A stretch of 64,000 nucleotides of DNA, from contig CAJUHR010000005.1 of NCBI GenBank assembly GCA_910586255.1, forward strand, positions 80,831 to 144,830, given 5' to 3'. Made by a program: the position numbers and the translations under genes. The first letter of the stretch is position 1. Every line of letters begins with the position of its first letter. The notes beneath the pieces were generated by a model that worked only from the letters and a program-made list of their open reading frames with translations, did no database searches and had not been told where the DNA came from. Source of the DNA: an uncultured Lachnospiraceae bacterium. GTDB lineage: Bacteria > Bacillota > Clostridia > Lachnospirales > Lachnospiraceae. Below, in pieces: positions 60,498 to 64,000 of this stretch.

Positions 60498-60798
60498 GGG
60501 ATTTCCTCCTTAATCTGTTCTCACCGAAAACCAAGTCCCTGGTTGGAGTCTCCAAGAAACCGAGCCCCGGCGTCTGTTCATACTGCCTTATCTTACCATA
60601 ACCCTTTCGGCCTGTCAATCCATTAAATTTTTGTTACAGTTCACAGGGCGGGAAAAACGAATAAAAACAGGGGTCAAGCTTGCTTGTAAGACTGATTTTA
60701 CTTGTTTTTCCACATCGGGCGAACGCACGATGCTTCTTGTTCGGCGTAAGCCGGACAGAAAGATGCCCCCGTAAACGGCATCAAATTTTCAAATCAGG
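60498..60798. other. Intergenic region upstream of rpsO with repeat R2
   Basis: About 300 bp without a gene. Element R2 (60633-60775) fills the left-hand half as read from the PAP2 side; the rest is the rpsO leader, which has CCAAGTCCCTGG, a short palindrome. Confidence 0.5.
60633..60775. repeat. Intergenic repeat element R2
   Basis: It opens with GTTACAGTTCACAGGGCGGG and contains GCACGATGCTTCTTGTTC and GCGTAAGCCGGACAG as in R1, but has an extra ~55 bp with its own AAAACAGG/ACTTGTTTTT inverted ends. It looks like a longer member of the same family. Confidence 0.6.
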
Positions 60799-61263
60799 TT
60801 AAGCATACAATCCCATGTGCATCAAAATCGCAATTAAAATCCCCAGAACCGCTCCTGCAAATACCTGAAGCGGGGTATGTCCCACAAACTCCTTAAGCTT
60901 TTTTTGAAACTGCTCATTATCCAAATGAAACAAATCCTGTTCCATGATCAGATTCAAAAGCTTTGCCTGCTTTCCTGTCTCCTGACGTACTCCGATGGCA
61001 TCATACATTACCACTGATGCCAAAATAAAACAGATGGCAAATTCAAAGGATTCCATCCCATAACAGAGCCCTGCACTGGTTGTCAAGCCGCACACCGTGG
61101 CAGAGTGGGAACTGGGCATTCCCCCAGAACCCACCAGCCGCTCCGGCGTGAAGCTCTTATTTAATGAAAAGTCTATTAATGTTTTCAGCACCTGAGCCAC
61201 CGTCCAGCCTGCTACCGCGCATATGAGCACCTCATTGCCGAAAATCCTTTCCCAAAATGACAT
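60799..61263 (-). CDS. Divergent PAP2 family membrane protein
   Basis: 154 residues with four or five hydrophobic segments. It has the DUF212 pattern: VAQVLKTLIDF, GSGGMPSSHSATVCGL (about 45) and YDAIGVRQETGKQAKLLN (about 87). These are distant relatives of acid phosphatase/vanadium peroxidase enzymes; the substrate is unknown. It starts 16 bp after glgA and probably shares its transcript. Confidence 0.9.
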   Translation of the reverse strand: MSFWERIFGNEVLICAVAGWTVAQVLKTLIDFSLNKSFTPERLVGSGGMPSSHSATVCGLTTSAGLCYGMESFEFAICFILASVVMYDAIGVRQETGKQAKLLNLIMEQDLFHLDNEQFQKKLKEFVGHTPLQVFAGAVLGILIAILMHMGLYA

Positions 61264-61279
61264 ATGCCATCCTTATCCT

Positions 61280-62725
61280 TTAATAGCCAATCAGCCAGTC
61301 ATACAGCTCCTGATACTTCATGGCCGAGGTCTGCCATGAAAAATCCTGTGCCATGGCGCGGTCAATAATCTTGTTCCACTCCCGTTTTTTATCGTAATAC
61401 ACATACTTGGCATACCGGACAGAATCCAGCATCTCATGTGCATTGTAGTTGGCGAAGGAGAATCCTGTACCCTTATTCTCATACTCGTTATAAGGCTGCA
61501 CCGTATCTTTCAGGCCGCCGGTCTCCCGCACAATCGGCACTGTGCCATAGCGAAGAGCCATCAGCTGACTCAGGCCGCAGGGCTCAAACAGAGATGGCAT
61601 CAAAAATGCATCACAGCCTGCATAGATCTTGTGAGACAGCTCCTCAGAATAATAAATCTGAGCCGAAACCCGATCATGATACTTCCAGTCATAATGTCGG
61701 AACATGTTCTCGTACCGCTCGTCTCCGGTTCCCAGTACAATCAGCTGCATGTCGTCCGTGCAAAGCTCATCTATCACTGCCTGAATCAAATCCAGACCCT
61801 TCTGGTCCGTCAGACGGGACACAATGCCAACCATAAACTTCTTCTCATCTACTGGAAGTCCTACCTGTTCCTGAAGGTTACACTTATTCTTAGCCTTCTC
61901 CTTACGGAAATTTTTGGCATTGTAGGGCTGTGCAATAAACTTATCTGTCTCCGGATTGAAATCATCATAGTCAATACCATTGACAATACCCCGCAGACTG
62001 TTGGAGCGAGCCCTCATCAAGCCGTCCAGTCCCTCGCCGTAGAACGGCATCTTGATCTCTTCCGCATAGGTCTGACTCACGGTGGTAATGGCATCTGCAA
62101 ACACGATACCGCCTTTTAACATATTGCCATCCTTGTAGGCCTCCAGCTTGTCCGGAGCAAAATAGTAATCCGGCAAACCAGAAAATCTCTGGATAGTTTT
62201 TACGTCCCACACACCCTGAAACTTTAAGTTGTGAATCGTCATCACACTCTTCATATTCCGGAAAAACTCCCCGCCCCGGAACCGATCCTTCAGATAAACA
62301 GGAATCAGGCCTGTCTGCCAATCATGACAGTGAACCACATCCGGCTGGAAGCCAATCACCGGTAGGGAGGACAATGCCGCCTGGCAGAAGAAAGAAAACT
62401 TCTCCAGATCATAGAACCAGTCGCCATATGGCTTATCCCCGCCAAAGTAGGACTCATTGTCAATAAAATAGAACGTAATCCCGTCCAGAACATACTGCAT
62501 AATACCCACATAGCGGCTTTGTCCAAGGTAGTCCATATAGAAATGATCAATATAGGTCATCTCATTGCGCCATTTTTCCTTAATACACAAATATTTAGGA
62601 ACCATCACCCTCACGTCAAAATATTCTTTGTCAAAACATTTGGGAAGGGAACCCACCACATCCGCCAGACCTCCTGTCTTGATAAACGGCACCGTCTCGG
62701 ACGCGACAAATAAAATTTTCTTCAT
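61280..62725 (-). CDS. glgA: Glycogen synthase (GT5)
   Basis: 481 residues; GGAGG before the ATG. Adds glucose from ADP-glucose to alpha-1,4-glucan. Motifs: ETVPFIKTGGLADVVGSLP (ADP-glucose site, Lys 16), HCHDWQTGLIPVYL, GIVSRLTDQKGLDLI, and SLFEPCGLSQLMALRYGTVPIVRETGGL with the catalytic Glu (about 375). No glgBCD genes are near. Confidence 0.95.
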   Translation of the reverse strand: MKKILFVASETVPFIKTGGLADVVGSLPKCFDKEYFDVRVMVPKYLCIKEKWRNEMTYIDHFYMDYLGQSRYVGIMQYVLDGITFYFIDNESYFGGDKPYGDWFYDLEKFSFFCQAALSSLPVIGFQPDVVHCHDWQTGLIPVYLKDRFRGGEFFRNMKSVMTIHNLKFQGVWDVKTIQRFSGLPDYYFAPDKLEAYKDGNMLKGGIVFADAITTVSQTYAEEIKMPFYGEGLDGLMRARSNSLRGIVNGIDYDDFNPETDKFIAQPYNAKNFRKEKAKNKCNLQEQVGLPVDEKKFMVGIVSRLTDQKGLDLIQAVIDELCTDDMQLIVLGTGDERYENMFRHYDWKYHDRVSAQIYYSEELSHKIYAGCDAFLMPSLFEPCGLSQLMALRYGTVPIVRETGGLKDTVQPYNEYENKGTGFSFANYNAHEMLDSVRYAKYVYYDKKREWNKIIDRAMAQDFSWQTSAMKYQELYDWLIGY

Positions 62726-62911
62726 AGAAACAACCTCCTAATCTCTCGTCCACTCCACAGCAGACATTATTATTACCAGTATACAATATTTGGACGGATT
62801 TAGGAAGTAAAATCTTTAAAAACTGACGTTTCTTTTTACGATTGTTTCCTCTTTCCTGTAACAGTTTCCCTTATATTCCGATTCGGCCTTGGCTCCATTC
62901 ATCAAATACCG

Positions 62912-63712
62912 CTACATTCTTTTGTAATCCAATCTTATTTTGTCCGAAATCAATGCAATAAATTCTGAATTTGTAGGCTTGCCCTTCCCATTACTGATTG
63001 TATAGCCAAACAGCTCATGAATCGTGTCCAGCCGTCCTCTCGTCCACGCCACCTCGATAGCATGACGGATAGCACGCTCCACACGGCTGGAAGTGGTATT
63101 GTGCCGCTTGGCAATGGTGGGATACAAAACCTTGGTAACACTGACTAACACTTCTCCCTCCACGGAGATGGCAATGGCATCTCTCAAGTACTGATATCCC
63201 TTAATATGAGCCGGGATCCCAATCTCATGGAGAAGCCGTGTAACATCGTTTTCTAAATTCTGCTGCATATATCCGTTCCGGTCCATATACGGATTCACCT
63301 TTGTGCTATCCGGATAAGACATCGGCTTCTCGGTCCCCGCGCAGACACGCCGGATCTTTTCCATGAGCAGATCTTCCTCAAAGGGCTTCATGATAAAGTA
63401 ACTGGCCCCCAGGCGAAAGGCATCCCTTGTCACCTGATCGCTTCCTGCCGCCGTTACCATAATAAATGACGGAATCTTCCTGCCCATCCGCTCCTTGCGA
63501 ACCTTTTCCATCACGGCAAGTCCATCCAGCTTAGGCATGATCACATCCATCAGTACCAAGTCCGGCTCTGTTCTTACGATCATATCGTAGGCATCAAATC
63601 CATTGTCCGCCTCTCCCACTACCTGAAAGTCCTTTTCTTTCTTCAGCATATTGGTCAATAATTTCAGCATTTGTGGGTTATCCTCTGCGATTGCTACATG
63701 AAACTCCGACAT
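62912..63712 (-). CDS. spo0A: Sporulation master regulator Spo0A
   Basis: 266 residues from the ATG at 63712 after AGGAGGG; a longer frame to 63805 has no such site and crosses the promoter. Receiver domain: AEDNPQ, phospho-acceptor Asp in PDLVLMDVIMPKLDG (about 56), Lys in IMKPFEED. The DNA-binding domain (about 150-266) has the recognition helix region RHNTTSSRVERAIRHAIEVAW and ends FIALISDKIRLDYKRM. It controls entry into sporulation by phosphorelay or direct kinases. Confidence 0.97.
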   Translation of the reverse strand: MSEFHVAIAEDNPQMLKLLTNMLKKEKDFQVVGEADNGFDAYDMIVRTEPDLVLMDVIMPKLDGLAVMEKVRKERMGRKIPSFIMVTAAGSDQVTRDAFRLGASYFIMKPFEEDLLMEKIRRVCAGTEKPMSYPDSTKVNPYMDRNGYMQQNLENDVTRLLHEIGIPAHIKGYQYLRDAIAISVEGEVLVSVTKVLYPTIAKRHNTTSSRVERAIRHAIEVAWTRGRLDTIHELFGYTISNGKGKPTNSEFIALISDKIRLDYKRM

Positions 63713-63748
63713 TCTTCTTTCCCTCCTGTTTCTCGCGTTGTAAAATGT

Positions 63749-63778
63749 ATTATAGACGCAACCTTTGTCTGTGCGCAA
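63749..63778 (-). promoter_or_regulatory. Candidate spo0A promoter
   Basis: On the minus strand: -35 TTGCGC (63773-63778), 18 bp, -10 TATAAT (63749-63754). The spacing is acceptable for the vegetative sigma factor. Another TATAAT further upstream lacks a -35. Confidence 0.5.
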
Positions 63779-63797
63779 CGAGTTTCCATCACCAAGT

Positions 63798-63804
63798 TTC
63801 GACA
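63798..63804 (-). promoter_or_regulatory. Candidate 0A box
   Basis: TGTCGAA on the minus strand, a perfect match to the Spo0A-binding heptamer, 20 bp upstream of the candidate -35. It suggests autoregulation, as known in B. subtilis. Confidence 0.55.
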
Positions 63805-63949
63805 TTATATTACAACGGAGTTTTTAAGGTATTGTGATGGTAATTTACATAAAATATAAAAAAGAATTCTGATTATCTCTCATACCAGCCGTCTCCATCA
63901 AGAACTGGTAGCACAATATTATTGGAATAACTTTTGAAATTGAATATGT

Positions 63950-63980
63950 AAAAACCGCCCCTGCGCCAACAGGAACGGTT
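63950..63980 (-). terminator. Terminator of the gene upstream of spo0A
   Basis: AACCG and CCTG pair with CAGG and CGGTT; on the minus strand a TTTTT run follows. The gene it serves lies beyond the window. The rest of 63805-63949 shows no gene. Confidence 0.65.
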
Positions 63981-64000
63981 CTTACATAGATTCTATACCT

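Overview
The window looks like a chromosomal segment of a gut-type, spore-forming Clostridia of the Lachnospiraceae kind. The evidence is spo0A at the right end, a YtvI-like sporulation permease, rpsO-pnp and gap-pgk-tpiA in clostridial arrangement, roughly balanced base composition and strong GGAGG ribosome binding sites. Nearly every gene is on the minus strand. I see no tRNA, rRNA, CRISPR array or phage structural gene.

The left two thirds (1-41500) hold three surface-structure loci built from the same parts. Locus 1 (1-7450) has an InlB-repeat protein, an acidic membrane-anchored protein, a small protein ending in an FRSALEL motif, an invertible promoter, a 290-residue tyrosine recombinase and an Rpn-type nuclease gene. 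Locus 2 (7474-25180) has five TasA/camelysin-like fibre proteins (one with LPKTG), a SipW-type signal peptidase, a 2348-residue fibro-slime/Cna-B protein, a BTAD (SARP-like) regulator, a second FRSALEL protein, a second invertible promoter, a second recombinase and an Rpn nuclease. Locus 3 (25510-41500) is a sortase-assembled pilus: major pilin, class C sortase, minor pilin, a second sortase and a 2026-residue LPTTG protein carrying flagellin-like modules. It also has a third FRSALEL protein, a second BTAD regulator, a third Rpn gene and a third recombinase that keeps only one degenerate recombination site.

The two switches are the main discovery. Each is a 181-209 bp segment carrying a promoter and a bidirectional terminator between perfect 28-29 bp inverted repeats. 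In this assembly both promoters point away from the surface genes, so both loci read as OFF. The last codons of each recombinase lie inside its own right-hand site. The two sites share the same 10-bp arms but have different 6-bp centres, which should keep the switches from crossing over. In locus 2 the BTAD gene is followed by a terminator, and the giant surface gene has 12-bp-spaced direct repeats placed 8 bp before a -10 box, as at known SARP promoters. I infer a two-step circuit: inversion turns on FRSALEL and BTAD, and BTAD turns on the fibre operon.

The right third (41500-64000) is housekeeping: YtvI-like permease, amylosucrase-like GH13 enzyme, DegV, MATE transporter, a lipoprotein, a KdpDE-like two-component system, tpiA-pgk-gap, a Na/Pi cotransporter, a PHP phosphatase, an M14 carboxypeptidase, pnp-rpsO, a PAP2-like protein, glycogen synthase and spo0A. 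Several families of short palindromic repeats sit in the intergenic spaces. A type I toxin/antisense RNA pair lies within locus 3.
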